A stretch of 35,531 nucleotides of DNA, taken from Hyphomicrobiales bacterium. Lineage in GTDB: Bacteria; Pseudomonadota; Alphaproteobacteria; Rickettsiales; JACKKO01. The position numbers and the translations under genes were made by a program. The stretch is from contig JACKKO010000007.1 in assembly GCA_024236395.1 (NCBI GenBank), positions 1 to 35,531 on the forward strand, in the 5' to 3' direction. A model generated the notes under the pieces. The model worked only from the letters and a program-made list of their open reading frames with translations. It had not been told where the DNA came from and did not search any database. Every line of letters starts with the position of its first letter. Position 1 is the stretch's first letter. Shown here in pieces: positions 15,399 through 24,185 of this stretch.

Positions 15399-15917
15399 TC
15401 AAAAACGTTTCAGCAATGCCCGGTAAAGACGGTCACTCATCGCATGGATGCAGGGGTAACATAAGACCGTCAGCAACCATTGCACCACCACCGGCAGCAC
15501 AGGATACGGAAAACGGTTCAGGCCACTGAGCACCAGCCATTGCAACAGATGATACAGTAATAACGCTGCTGCCATTGCCAGCCAAACACTCAGAAACGGC
15601 TCCCGGCTGAGTAACCGCCGCTGCGACACCACCAGCATCCGCAACCCCACAAGCAACAGCGCATTCACCCCCACCGGTAACCCGCTGAGCACATCCAGCC
15701 ACAACCCCATCACCAGCACCAGCCATGAAGGAATTAGACGAGGCCAGCACAAACTCCAATACCCCACAAATAGCGCCACCAATTGTGGCATCACTTCTGC
15801 AAAACCGTAAAGTGGGAAATAGGTGGTGGAAAGTAAAATGCCAACTGGCAGGAATAGTCCCGGCAGAATAAAAACACTCTCACTCAGTAGACCGGATTCC
15901 GAAAAGCGGTAGCGCAT
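15399..15917 (-). CDS. mreD: MreD, rod-shape-determining membrane protein
   Basis: A 172-residue, strongly hydrophobic protein with about five membrane segments, of the usual MreD length. Motif content is low, as always in MreD, but W-L-V-L-V-M-G-L-W-L-D-V-L-S-G-L-P-V-G is a recognisable family segment (G-x-x-x-D-x-x-x-G-x-P-x-G). It acts with MreC in the inner membrane as part of the elongasome and is needed for rod shape. It starts 12 bases after mreC stops and ends 19 bases before mrdA. The assignment combines hydrophobicity, this motif and the fixed order mreB-mreC-mreD-mrdA-rodA. Confidence 0.93.
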   Translation of the reverse strand: MRYRFSESGLLSESVFILPGLFLPVGILLSTTYFPLYGFAEVMPQLVALFVGYWSLCWPRLIPSWLVLVMGLWLDVLSGLPVGVNALLLVGLRMLVVSQRRLLSREPFLSVWLAMAAALLLYHLLQWLVLSGLNRFPYPVLPVVVQWLLTVLCYPCIHAMSDRLYRALLKRF

Positions 15918-15929
15918 AATCAGAGGAAG

Positions 15930-16796
15930 TTATTGCGGCGAGGGAATGATGACCGTCGCATAATTCAGCAGGCGGTGATCCGCAAAAGGCTGCACATGAT
16001 AATGGCTATTTTCGCCCTGTACTACGCGGCCAACCGGCAGACCCGGTGGTAATAATCCGCCCTCACCGGAAGTGGTCACCAACTCCCCGGTCTGGATGGT
16101 GGCATGTTCCGGAAGATAAGACAATGCCAGTGCATCCGTATGCATTCCCACTGCCACAGCAGGCACTCCGGAAGCTCCCAGCCGCACCGGAATACGGGAC
16201 TGCGCATCAGTCATCAACAACACCCGTGCCGAATGCTGGCCTGCATTGACCACACGCCCAATCAAGCCTTGACTCGTCTGCACGGCATGACCGGTTTGCA
16301 CGCCCTGTTCCTTACCGGCATCAATGACAACATTCTGTGCAAATGGCGAGGCCGCACCTCCCAGCACCCGCGCCGTCACGTAGTGGTGTGAGGGTGTCGG
16401 CGCCGCATGCAACACCTGTCGCAACTGGGCGTTTTCATTCTGCAGGCTAACCACCGTGGTCTGTGCCGCCTGCAACCGCTGGTTCTCCACCCGCAGACGG
16501 GCGTTCTCCTGATGCAGCATCACCAACGATGTCACCTGTTGCTTCACTGTACCTAATGCATCTACTGGCACCTGAATTCCCTGCCAGACCGGTGCGGCCA
16601 CATCCACCAGCATGGCACGCGTATCCTGCAGCAGACCCGGGTTGATCTTACTGGTAATCAAAACAGTAAACGCAAACGCAATATAAATGAAGACAAGAAA
16701 GCGGTTGAGCAACAAACGCAGCGGCAGAATCAGCGCTGCCGCTCTACTATGACGGTGCCGAGGCCCAATAATTCTGGGTGAAGGCATGAATGCCAT
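15930..16796 (-). CDS. mreC: MreC, rod-shape-determining periplasmic scaffold
   Basis: A 288-residue bitopic protein. A basic N-terminus precedes one transmembrane helix (about 28-50), a coiled coil with repeated E-N-x-x-L-R heptads (about 95-130), and the paired beta-barrel domains with V-x-G-x-V-V-N-A-G and T-S-G-E-G-G-L-L-P-P-G-L-P-V-G-x-V. MreC oligomerises in the periplasm and activates PBP2 in the elongasome. Two starts are possible: the ATG at 16796 has its GGGAG only one base away, while the ATG at 16787 has it ten bases away; neither is ideal. It lies 146 bases downstream of mreB, the widest gap in this operon, so an internal promoter or processing site may sit there. Confidence 0.95.
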   Translation of the reverse strand: MAFMPSPRIIGPRHRHSRAAALILPLRLLLNRFLVFIYIAFAFTVLITSKINPGLLQDTRAMLVDVAAPVWQGIQVPVDALGTVKQQVTSLVMLHQENARLRVENQRLQAAQTTVVSLQNENAQLRQVLHAAPTPSHHYVTARVLGGAASPFAQNVVIDAGKEQGVQTGHAVQTSQGLIGRVVNAGQHSARVLLMTDAQSRIPVRLGASGVPAVAVGMHTDALALSYLPEHATIQTGELVTTSGEGGLLPPGLPVGRVVQGENSHYHVQPFADHRLLNYATVIIPSPQ

Positions 16797-16942
16797 ACTC
16801 CCGATTTAGCAATTCCCTACAACCGTAAGGATACCGCGTTTCTCGTTTTATGGCCAGAAAAGAAATAAACAATTCCTTAAAAAAAGGAAACAAAAGCGAT
16901 ATAAAAGTTACACAAAGGCAGGAACTGATGTTAGCAGCAGAT

Positions 16943-17986
16943 TTACCCCTGCTTGAACAGCACGTGCTCGAATTTATCCGGGTTTTCCATGGCCTTGCCA
17001 GTACCAAGCGCCACGCAGGTGAGCGGATCTTCCGCCAGAAACACCGGCAGGCCGGTCGCCTGCTTAAGCACCAGATCCAGATTCCGCAACATGGAACCGC
17101 CCCCGGTCAGCACAATCCCTTTATCTACAATATCACTGGAAAGTTCGGGCGGTGTGGCTTCCAGCGCCACTTTCACTGCCTCAATAATCTGCGCCACCGG
17201 TTCTTGCATACTTTCCGCGATCTGACGCTGTGAAAGGGTAATTTCTTTGGGCACCCCGTGGATCAGATCACGTCCTTTGATCTCCATCTTATCGCCCTCG
17301 CCTTTTTCCGGCGGGCAGGCCGCGCCAATACGCTTCTTGATTTCTTCCGCAGTGGATTCCCCTACCAACAGGTTATGGTAACGGCGAATATAGGAGATAA
17401 TGGACTCGTCCATCATATCACCCCCCACACGCACGGAGCGGGCATACACAATTCCCCCCAGCGAAAGCACGGCCACTTCTGTCGTTCCCCCGCCTATATC
17501 CACGATCATGGAACCGGTCGGCTCGGTTACCGGCAACCCGGCACCAATCGCCGCCGCCATGGGTTCTTCAATCAGATATACCTCCCGGCCTCCGGCATTC
17601 TCGGCGGAATCCTGAATAGCACGGCGTTCCACCGGCGTGGAACCGGAAGGCACACAGACCACAATCAGCGGCCCGGTAAAACTTTTGCGTTGGTGCACGG
17701 TATGAATGAAATGCTTGATCATTTCCTCAGCACCGCGAAAATCGGCGATCACTCCATCCTTCAGCGGGCGAATAGCTTTGATTTCTTCCGGGGTACGGCC
17801 CAGCATCAATTTAGCCTGCTGCCCAAAGGCGTGCGGCTCTTCCATCCCGTTCGGCCCGCGCTTCATGGCCACCACCGAGGGTTCATTGAGCACAATGCCC
17901 TGCCCTTTGACATAGACCAGCGTGTTGGCTGTGCCTAAATCAATTGCCATATCCGTGGAAAACCAACCGAGAATTTTTCCAAACAT
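16943..17986 (-). CDS. mreB: MreB, rod-shape actin homologue
   Basis: A 347-residue bacterial actin, the usual length. Nucleotide-binding motifs are all present: D-L-G-T-A-N-T-L-V-Y near the N-terminus (phosphate 1), D-I-G-G-G-T-T-E-V-A (phosphate 2) and V-L-T-G-G-G-S-M-L-R-N-L-D (adenosine). MreB forms membrane-bound filaments that direct the elongation machinery. GAGG lies six bases before the ATG. The gene begins 30 bases after leuA on the same strand with no terminator-like hairpin seen between them, so read-through from leuA is likely even if mreB has its own promoter. Confidence 0.98.
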   Translation of the reverse strand: MFGKILGWFSTDMAIDLGTANTLVYVKGQGIVLNEPSVVAMKRGPNGMEEPHAFGQQAKLMLGRTPEEIKAIRPLKDGVIADFRGAEEMIKHFIHTVHQRKSFTGPLIVVCVPSGSTPVERRAIQDSAENAGGREVYLIEEPMAAAIGAGLPVTEPTGSMIVDIGGGTTEVAVLSLGGIVYARSVRVGGDMMDESIISYIRRYHNLLVGESTAEEIKKRIGAACPPEKGEGDKMEIKGRDLIHGVPKEITLSQRQIAESMQEPVAQIIEAVKVALEATPPELSSDIVDKGIVLTGGGSMLRNLDLVLKQATGLPVFLAEDPLTCVALGTGKAMENPDKFEHVLFKQG

Positions 17987-18016
17987 GCCCTACCTCATTG
18001 CGTGAAGGGATGCAGC

Positions 18017-19567
18017 TTATAACGATGCACGCTCCGGCACAATCTTTTCCTGATAGTTAAGCAGTTTGTTCAGTGCCGCCACATAGGCTTTGACCGAAGC
18101 CACCACCGTATCTACATCTGCCCCATTGCCGTTGATCAGCACCCCTTGCGGTGCTTCCAGGCGCACACTGACTTCTGCCTGTGCGTCGATCCCTTCGGTG
18201 ACGGCATGCACCTGATAAAGCGCAAGTTTTGCCTGATGTGGCACCAATGCACGGATCGCCTTAAATGCAGCATCCACCGGCCCATGCCCGTCTTCCTCCG
18301 CATTCACTTCATTGCCATCCACATTCAGTATCAGCGATGCATGCTGTGCACCCACAGACCCACAGGTCACCTGAATCGACACGAATTTTACATGATCATC
18401 ACGTTCGGTCGCCGTATCATCTACCAGCGCCAGAATGTCATCGTCATAAACAGCCTTCTTTTTGTCGGCGAGTTGTTTGAAGCGGTTGAACGCATCCTCA
18501 AAAGCATTATCCCCAATCACAAAGCCCAGCTCCTGCAACTTATCGCGGAAAGCATGCCGCCCGGAATGTTTCCCCAACACCAGTGTGGAACGTTTCCAGC
18601 CAACCGATTCCGGCGTCATAATTTCGTAGGTGCTGGCGTTCTTCAGCATGCCATCCTGGTGAATGCCCGATTCATGCGCAAAGGCATTAGAACCCACAAT
18701 AGCCTTATTATTCTGCACCACAAAGCCGGTAATCCCGGATACCAGACGCGAGGCCCGCATGATTAGCTCCGTTTTCACTGTCGTGGTCACCGGGAACTGG
18801 TCCGGGCGGGTTTTGATCGCCATCACCACTTCCTCCAGCGCCGTATTCCCGGCCCGCTCGCCAATGCCGTTGATAGTCAGTTCCGCCTGACGTGCCCCGG
18901 CCTTAATGGCCGCCAGCGTGTTAGCGGTCGCCAGGCCTAGGTCATTCTGCCCATGGAAGGAGAAAATCACCTTATCGGCATCCGGTACATTGTTTCGCAC
19001 ATAGGTAAACATATGGGTAATATCTTCCGGCGTGGCATAGCCCACCGTATCCGGCAGGTTAATCGTGGTGGCCCCGGCTTTGATAGCGGTTTCCACCGCC
19101 TTACAGAGATAATCCAGATCGCTGCGCGTGGCATCCATCGCCGACCACTCCACATCGTCTGTATACTTGCGCGCCAGTGTGACCATATCCGTAATGATCG
19201 GCAGCACCTCTTCCCGTGTCAGACGGAACTGGTGCTGCAGATGAATATCACTGGTGGAGATAAAGGTGTGAATCCGTCCCCGCTTTGCCGGCTTCACCGC
19301 TTCACCAGCCCGTTCAATATCAGCGGCCTTGCAGCGTGCCAGTGAGCACACCACGGCATGCTTCGTACGTTCTGCAATGGCACGCACGGCCTCAAAATCC
19401 CCGTCCGATGCCATGGCAAACCCGGCCTCAATCACATCCACGCCCATGGCATCCAGCACATCTGCCACCAGAAGCTTTTCCTCCTGCGTCATGGTAGCAC
19501 CGGGGGATTGTTCCCCGTCTCTCAGGGTCGTATCAAAGATAACAATGTGTTCTTTTTTCTCTGCCAT
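18017..19567 (-). CDS. leuA: LeuA, 2-isopropylmalate synthase
   Basis: A 516-residue enzyme that condenses acetyl-CoA with 2-oxoisovalerate, the first committed step of leucine synthesis. The TIM barrel starts with F-D-T-T-L-R-D-G-E-Q-S-P-G (11-23), and N-G-I-G-E-R-A-G-N (233-241) is the second signature. In the usual H-x-H metal motif the sequence is H-G-Q-N-D (H205, Q207), a variant I recall from plant synthases. A C-terminal LeuA regulatory domain (about 365-516) should give feedback inhibition by leucine. AAGGGA lies five bases before the ATG. No leader peptide with leucine codons was seen in the 107-bp divergent region. It sits 30 bases before mreB, far from leuB (26284), so the pathway genes are dispersed. 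Confidence 0.97.
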   Translation of the reverse strand: MAEKKEHIVIFDTTLRDGEQSPGATMTQEEKLLVADVLDAMGVDVIEAGFAMASDGDFEAVRAIAERTKHAVVCSLARCKAADIERAGEAVKPAKRGRIHTFISTSDIHLQHQFRLTREEVLPIITDMVTLARKYTDDVEWSAMDATRSDLDYLCKAVETAIKAGATTINLPDTVGYATPEDITHMFTYVRNNVPDADKVIFSFHGQNDLGLATANTLAAIKAGARQAELTINGIGERAGNTALEEVVMAIKTRPDQFPVTTTVKTELIMRASRLVSGITGFVVQNNKAIVGSNAFAHESGIHQDGMLKNASTYEIMTPESVGWKRSTLVLGKHSGRHAFRDKLQELGFVIGDNAFEDAFNRFKQLADKKKAVYDDDILALVDDTATERDDHVKFVSIQVTCGSVGAQHASLILNVDGNEVNAEEDGHGPVDAAFKAIRALVPHQAKLALYQVHAVTEGIDAQAEVSVRLEAPQGVLINGNGADVDTVVASVKAYVAALNKLLNYQEKIVPERASL

Positions 19568-19674
19568 ATCATTCCCTTATTCACCAGAAGCGAAAATCTG
19601 CAAAACATGCTTTCCCAAGCGCTCCGGCTGTACTATTACTCTGTATCACATAGCGTGGAAAGCTGGTTTTTTCA

Positions 19675-20985
19675 ATGTTTCTAAAGAAATTTATCCCTCA
19701 ATCGCTGTTTGGACGGTTTTTGCTGATTATCATCATCCCGACTGTCCTGGTGCAGGTGATTGCCACCTATGTCTTCTATGAGCGCCACTGGGAGAGCGTT
19801 CGCCGCAATATGGCAGCCTCGCTGGCGGGGGAAATCGCCATTATCACCGCCGGGCTGGAAGACGCCGAATTGCAGGATCGGGCACAAATCATCCGGGTAG
19901 CCGCCAACTATCTCTACCTAAAGGTGCAATACTATCCTGGTAAGAAGCTACGAAAAAATAAAGAAAACCTAAAGCCATACCCCCATGAGGAGCTCCTTTC
20001 CGAGGAATTGCGTCGGCATTTTACGCACTCCTTCCAGATCCACCCACCAAAAGATGAACGCTCCGATTTTATTGTAGATATTGCCCTGCCAGAAGGATTG
20101 GTGCATTTTGAGATCCCGTTCAAGCGCATGGCCAACTCCACCACGTATATCTTCATTATGTGGATGACAGGTACGGCAGCAGTTTTATTGCTTGTCGCAA
20201 TTTTCTTCCTGCGGAACCAGGTGGAAACCATCACCCGGCTGGCACAAGTGGCTGAGAAATTCGGCAAAGGTCAGGAGGTCACTTCCTTCAAACCTCGCGG
20301 TGCCCGTGAAGTACGGCGCGCGGCACAAGCCTTCACCGAGATGAAAGAACGTATTAAGCGCCTGCTCACTCAGCGCACGGAAATGCTGGCGGGGGTTTCG
20401 CATGATCTTAAAACGCCTCTCACCCGTATGAAGCTGCAACTTTCCATGCTGGAGCAGGATGATCGCGTGCGTTCCCTGCGCGCTGATGTGGATGAGATGG
20501 AACAGATGATCCGGGGCTATCTGGATTTTGCCCGGGGGAACCAGACAGAGGAAACCAGTAAGGTTAAACTCTCTGTATTCCTGAATGATATACTGGACGC
20601 ATTCCCGCATGAGAAACATCGCATCCGCCTGACCGTCAAACAGGACCCCACACTGGATATTCGCTATGGCGGGCTGAAACGCTGCATCACCAATCTGCTT
20701 TCCAATGCTCTCCGCTACGCCTCACAGGTGCAGATCACCGGCGAAACCGATGCCGAGCATGTGGTCATATTGGTGGACGATAACGGCCCCGGCATTCCAC
20801 CTGATAAGTACCGCGATGTATTCATGCCTTTCTTCCGGCTGGATAAATCCCGTAACCAGGAAACTGGCGGAACGGGACTTGGACTTTCCATCGCCCGTGA
20901 TATCGTACATGGCCATGGCGGTGAAATCACACTGGACCAAAGCCCCATGAAAGGGTTGCGTGTACGGGTTGAATTACCACGATAA
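19675..20985 (+). CDS. EnvZ-like sensor histidine kinase
   Basis: A 436-residue membrane histidine kinase. One transmembrane helix (about 13-34), a periplasmic sensor region (about 35-155) rich in charged residues, and a second helix (about 157-179) lead into a HAMP domain (about 180-232). The phospho-acceptor motif is G-V-S-H-D-L-K-T-P-L-T-R (H243), and the ATP-binding domain has N-L-L-S-N-A-L-R-Y (339-347), D-N-G-P-G-I-P (368-374) and G-T-G-L-G-L-S (398-404). The H-box resembles EnvZ/OmpR-family kinases. No response regulator gene is adjacent, so the partner must be elsewhere. It is divergent from leuA across 107 bases and lies 57 bases before the TPR gene, possibly in one transcript. No strong ribosome site is visible at the ATG. 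Confidence 0.94.
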   Translation: MFLKKFIPQSLFGRFLLIIIIPTVLVQVIATYVFYERHWESVRRNMAASLAGEIAIITAGLEDAELQDRAQIIRVAANYLYLKVQYYPGKKLRKNKENLKPYPHEELLSEELRRHFTHSFQIHPPKDERSDFIVDIALPEGLVHFEIPFKRMANSTTYIFIMWMTGTAAVLLLVAIFFLRNQVETITRLAQVAEKFGKGQEVTSFKPRGAREVRRAAQAFTEMKERIKRLLTQRTEMLAGVSHDLKTPLTRMKLQLSMLEQDDRVRSLRADVDEMEQMIRGYLDFARGNQTEETSKVKLSVFLNDILDAFPHEKHRIRLTVKQDPTLDIRYGGLKRCITNLLSNALRYASQVQITGETDAEHVVILVDDNGPGIPPDKYRDVFMPFFRLDKSRNQETGGTGLGLSIARDIVHGHGGEITLDQSPMKGLRVRVELPR

Positions 20986-21042
20986 CATTATCACAAAAAC
21001 CACATGCTTGCTTCCCGACAGGAAGTTTGCTAATCCCTGTTT

Positions 21043-22689
21043 ATGAAGACTTCTGTCCTGGTACAAAATCAACAGGCGCTCCAGCAGGCACACGCATTGG
21101 AGAAACAGGGAAACCTTCAGGCCGCCGTTACTATCTATCAGCAATTACTGCGTCAGAACCCTGGCGATGCCGCCGCCATGTTCGGGCTGGGACGTATCAT
21201 TCTGGAGGCGGGAAATATTGAAGGCGCTATTACACTCTTTACGCAACTTATCCGCATTGCCCCCGGCATGGCCGAAGCATTTAATTATCTGGGCATTGCG
21301 CAGATACGCGCCAAACAGTTTGATACCGCGATTACCTCACTGAAACAGGCATTGGCACTCAAGCCAGTATACCCGGAGGCACAAAGCAACCTTGCCAGCG
21401 TGTACCGCAGCCAGAAGCGCTCCGAAGAAGCACTGGAACTTTACAAACAGGCCCTGGCGCTCTACCCGGAAAGTGCTGAGCTTCTGAACAATATGGGCGC
21501 GGCCCTTTGGGAGCTGAAACGCTTTGAAGAAGCGGAACCCCTATTGCGCCGTGCGCTGGAGATTGATCCGAACCATCTGGAAGCACGAAAGAATCTTGGT
21601 GTCATCCTGAAAGAAATTCATCAGTTTGATGCGTCTAAGGAGACGTTCAGGGAATTGTTTAAGCGTGCACCAGACCACCCGGAAGGACATGGCATTGTTG
21701 GCATTGTGCATATGCATGATGGTGAGTATGAGGAAGCCGCTAACTATTTTAAGCGCGCAATGTATCTGAGCCAGGATCATGGTAGCATGGACGTGGTACC
21801 GGGTACTGTAACGTTCGTCCGCGTTAAACACGATCTGGAACAGGTGCAATATCTAGATAAACTGGGGAAATTCCCCTCCGAATTCAACAGCTACAAGGCC
21901 TGCCTGGAGGATGTATACGGGCGCATGCAATCAGGCAATGAAAAGCAAATGCAACTTACGCCCGCTGAGCGTACCGGCATTGCCCCCTCCTATAACCGCA
22001 TTATTTACCGCGCCGAAGCGCCAGTATTGAAAGAAGGAGCTATCAATCCTGATCTTGATAAAGATGAAATTGAAGACCAGTTCCTGTCCTCTACGCCGGA
22101 AATTCTGATTGTCGACCAGCTTCTGCGCCCAGAGGCATTAAATGGCCTGAGAAACTACTGTCTGGAATCCACCGTCTGGAAGCAGGAATACCCGCGTGGT
22201 TACCTGGGGACGTTGATTCGCAATGGATTTGGTAGCCCACTGCTAATCCAGACCCTTGAGGAATTACGCAAGGCCTTTCCGCGCATCTTCCGCGATCATT
22301 TACTGGATCAGGCCTGGGCGTTTAAATACGATAGCACCATGCACGGCATTAACCCGCATGCCGATGCCGCCGCCATCAACATCAATTTCTGGATCACCCC
22401 GGACGAAGCCAATCAGGATCCGGAGACTGGTGGGTTGCTGCTGTGGGATGTCCCGGCTCCGGATGACTGGCCGTTTAAAGATTATAACAGCAATACGGAA
22501 AAAATTCTGGACTTCCTGAAGGATAAGAAGCCCAATGAACGGCGTGTTTCTCACCGCCAGAACCGCGCATTGATCTTCAATTCCACGCTATTTCATAAAA
22601 CGGATGAATTCCATTTTAATGACCGCTACGAACATCGCCGTATTAACATCACCCTACTCTATGGCCAGGGCTTCAGCCACTGGAAGTAG
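21043..22689 (+). CDS. TPR protein with 2-oxoglutarate/Fe(II) dioxygenase-like domain
   Basis: A 548-residue cytoplasmic protein without signal peptide. Residues about 8-245 are a run of six to seven tetratricopeptide repeats (A-x-x-L-x-x-x-G-x-x-x-x-A-x-x-x-Y), a protein-binding superhelix. Residues about 350-545 resemble the double-stranded beta-helix dioxygenases: H439-A-D441 is the H-x-D iron pair, H518 in L-F-H-K-T the distal histidine, and an arginine of the R-R-I-N-I-T strand (532/533) would bind the 2-oxoglutarate carboxylate. It could hydroxylate a protein or small substrate recruited by the repeats; the substrate is not evident. It follows the histidine kinase gene by 57 bases and ends at a bidirectional terminator shared with the aminotransferase gene. 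Fused TPR-dioxygenase proteins are known in bacteria but are mostly uncharacterised. Confidence 0.85.
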   Translation: MKTSVLVQNQQALQQAHALEKQGNLQAAVTIYQQLLRQNPGDAAAMFGLGRIILEAGNIEGAITLFTQLIRIAPGMAEAFNYLGIAQIRAKQFDTAITSLKQALALKPVYPEAQSNLASVYRSQKRSEEALELYKQALALYPESAELLNNMGAALWELKRFEEAEPLLRRALEIDPNHLEARKNLGVILKEIHQFDASKETFRELFKRAPDHPEGHGIVGIVHMHDGEYEEAANYFKRAMYLSQDHGSMDVVPGTVTFVRVKHDLEQVQYLDKLGKFPSEFNSYKACLEDVYGRMQSGNEKQMQLTPAERTGIAPSYNRIIYRAEAPVLKEGAINPDLDKDEIEDQFLSSTPEILIVDQLLRPEALNGLRNYCLESTVWKQEYPRGYLGTLIRNGFGSPLLIQTLEELRKAFPRIFRDHLLDQAWAFKYDSTMHGINPHADAAAININFWITPDEANQDPETGGLLLWDVPAPDDWPFKDYNSNTEKILDFLKDKKPNERRVSHRQNRALIFNSTLFHKTDEFHFNDRYEHRRINITLLYGQGFSHWK

Positions 22690-22709
22690 TTACCTAAAGT
22701 AACCAATTA

Positions 22710-24185
22710 TCATCTGAAAATACGAGAACTGCCTTTATTATTTCTCGTATTTTCTATCTCTGGTGGACCAAGCTGAAGAAATACCTCTTCAAGAACCCTG
22801 AACATCTTTTCATATGTTCTGGGATGTTTACTTAACGTCATGCGGAATGCCATTTTTGTAGGGTCAATATCAAACCCTTCTCCGGGAACGACAACAACTT
22901 TTGCTTTATCCCTCATATATCGCGCGAGATCCACACTGCTGTTACTATTTCTCTTCGCTGGATCATCGCACAGACGATAATCCTGCGGAAACCTTGCCCC
23001 GAAAAGACCAGGAGCATGTGCTAATAACTGGAATCCTCCCTGGGGTTTCACTAATGGTGCCATTATGGGAACCTCCGGATTATATTCTCTCCCAAAATGC
23101 TGAGAAATCTTTATACTCATTTCCTGCATTTTCAGTGTAATAAACTCCAGATTCTTTAAATATTCAGCATTGTTCCTTCTTATATGTGCTGTAAGCTTTT
23201 CCATCACTTCTGGTTCATCTGAGAATGTAACAGCCGCAGCGTGTTGTGTTGGATATGGAACACCGTGACGTGGCCTTACCTGATTCACTACTGCCTCCGG
23301 TCCAAAACCAATGGCTATCCCCGTACCAGGAGAAATATCTTTGGATAACGATAGCATCGTATATGTAAACGGCCACATCCCAGGCATTAGCCCCAGTACA
23401 GGAAGTGGCTCTTCACTGTCTAAACGTACTCTTCCTGCCACCTGATCAACCGCAACAGTAAGGGGTGGCAATTTTTGACTTTCCCGAAATTTGTTATGCG
23501 CCACAAATACTGATGCCAGCTCTTCTAACTCCTCCTTACTATATACAACTCCTGTAGGATTTTCAGGATGTAGAAAAACATATACCAATGCGTCTGAATT
23601 TCTTTCCAGCAAACCCTTTAATTTAGGGGGCGTAATCTTCCAGTTGTTTTCTTCTGTGCAGGTTTCTGTAACATAAAACCCTCCACACTCCATAATTGTG
23701 TTAAATGTCATCCCATAGGAAGGAGAAGCTCCAAGTACTTTACCGCCATACGGTATGGTTTTTTGCAGGAATTCAGAAAATAAACCAAACATTAGTGAAG
23801 GGCTGACTGCCAGGCCTATATTTCTTTTTATAACATTATGGTTATCCTGTTTATCTAACCACCGGGTAAATGCATCGTGCAATTCAGGAATGCACCCTTC
23901 GGAGCGAGAGCTGTAGTATCTTGTTCTATTACCAGGCTCCTGGTGAGGATGGTGGCAAAGCTCAGGATATACATCTCTGCCATCAAACCATGCCTCCGCC
24001 CCTGCTTTATTAACAATCTCAGGTGGTGGATAGGCTGGATTTGAGCTGTTTAGCAATATCGCATTCTCCGGGAAATTTTCCCGGAGAAATGCCATGTTGT
24101 CTTGCTGACGTTCCCAGAACCGTTGGTGACTAGAGGGAGGAGATAAAAAATATCCTGGAACCGTCAAACGCCTATGTGGACGCAA
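22710..24185 (-). CDS. PLP-dependent aminotransferase class I/II-like, atypical active site
   Basis: A 491-residue fold-type I aminotransferase-like protein. The PLP lysine is K282 in S-L-S-K-D; E-N-P-T-G (208-212) carries the cofactor-ring asparagine, D247 would bind the pyridine nitrogen, and R448 in A-F-R-M matches the substrate-carboxylate arginine. Two family residues are missing: the tyrosine three after the aspartate is alanine (A250), and the phosphate-binding arginine after the lysine is replaced in P-G-T-G-I-A-I-G. The substrate is unknown. Translation starts at TTG (24185): GGAGGAG lies four bases before it, inside the preceding gene, which it overlaps by 14 bases; the first ATG, at 24095, has no ribosome site. 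It belongs to the AT-rich block and probably forms an operon with the 155-residue gene. Confidence 0.8.
   Translation of the reverse strand: MRPHRRLTVPGYFLSPPSSHQRFWERQQDNMAFLRENFPENAILLNSSNPAYPPPEIVNKAGAEAWFDGRDVYPELCHHPHQEPGNRTRYYSSRSEGCIPELHDAFTRWLDKQDNHNVIKRNIGLAVSPSLMFGLFSEFLQKTIPYGGKVLGASPSYGMTFNTIMECGGFYVTETCTEENNWKITPPKLKGLLERNSDALVYVFLHPENPTGVVYSKEELEELASVFVAHNKFRESQKLPPLTVAVDQVAGRVRLDSEEPLPVLGLMPGMWPFTYTMLSLSKDISPGTGIAIGFGPEAVVNQVRPRHGVPYPTQHAAAVTFSDEPEVMEKLTAHIRRNNAEYLKNLEFITLKMQEMSIKISQHFGREYNPEVPIMAPLVKPQGGFQLLAHAPGLFGARFPQDYRLCDDPAKRNSNSSVDLARYMRDKAKVVVVPGEGFDIDPTKMAFRMTLSKHPRTYEKMFRVLEEVFLQLGPPEIENTRNNKGSSRIFR
22716..22754. terminator. Bidirectional terminator, 12-bp inverted repeat
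   Basis: GAAAATACGAGA (22716-22727) and TCTCGTATTTTC (22743-22754) are perfect inverted copies around a 15-base loop. A-rich DNA on one side and T-rich on the other let it act for both convergent genes: it begins 27 bases after the stop of the TPR-dioxygenase gene and lies within the last codons of the aminotransferase gene. It also marks the left edge of the AT-rich block. Confidence 0.65.

Noticed and set aside
17258..17938. A 226-codon plus-strand open frame
   Set aside because: It is fully antisense to mreB, whose motifs are unmistakable; high-GC coding DNA often leaves long open antisense frames.
18146..18766. A 206-codon plus-strand open frame
   Set aside because: Antisense to leuA; composition and lack of motifs fit a shadow frame.
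22716..22754. The perfect inverted repeat as an insertion-sequence end
   Set aside because: There is no transposase and no matching copy at the other edge near 25200; position between convergent genes fits a bidirectional terminator.
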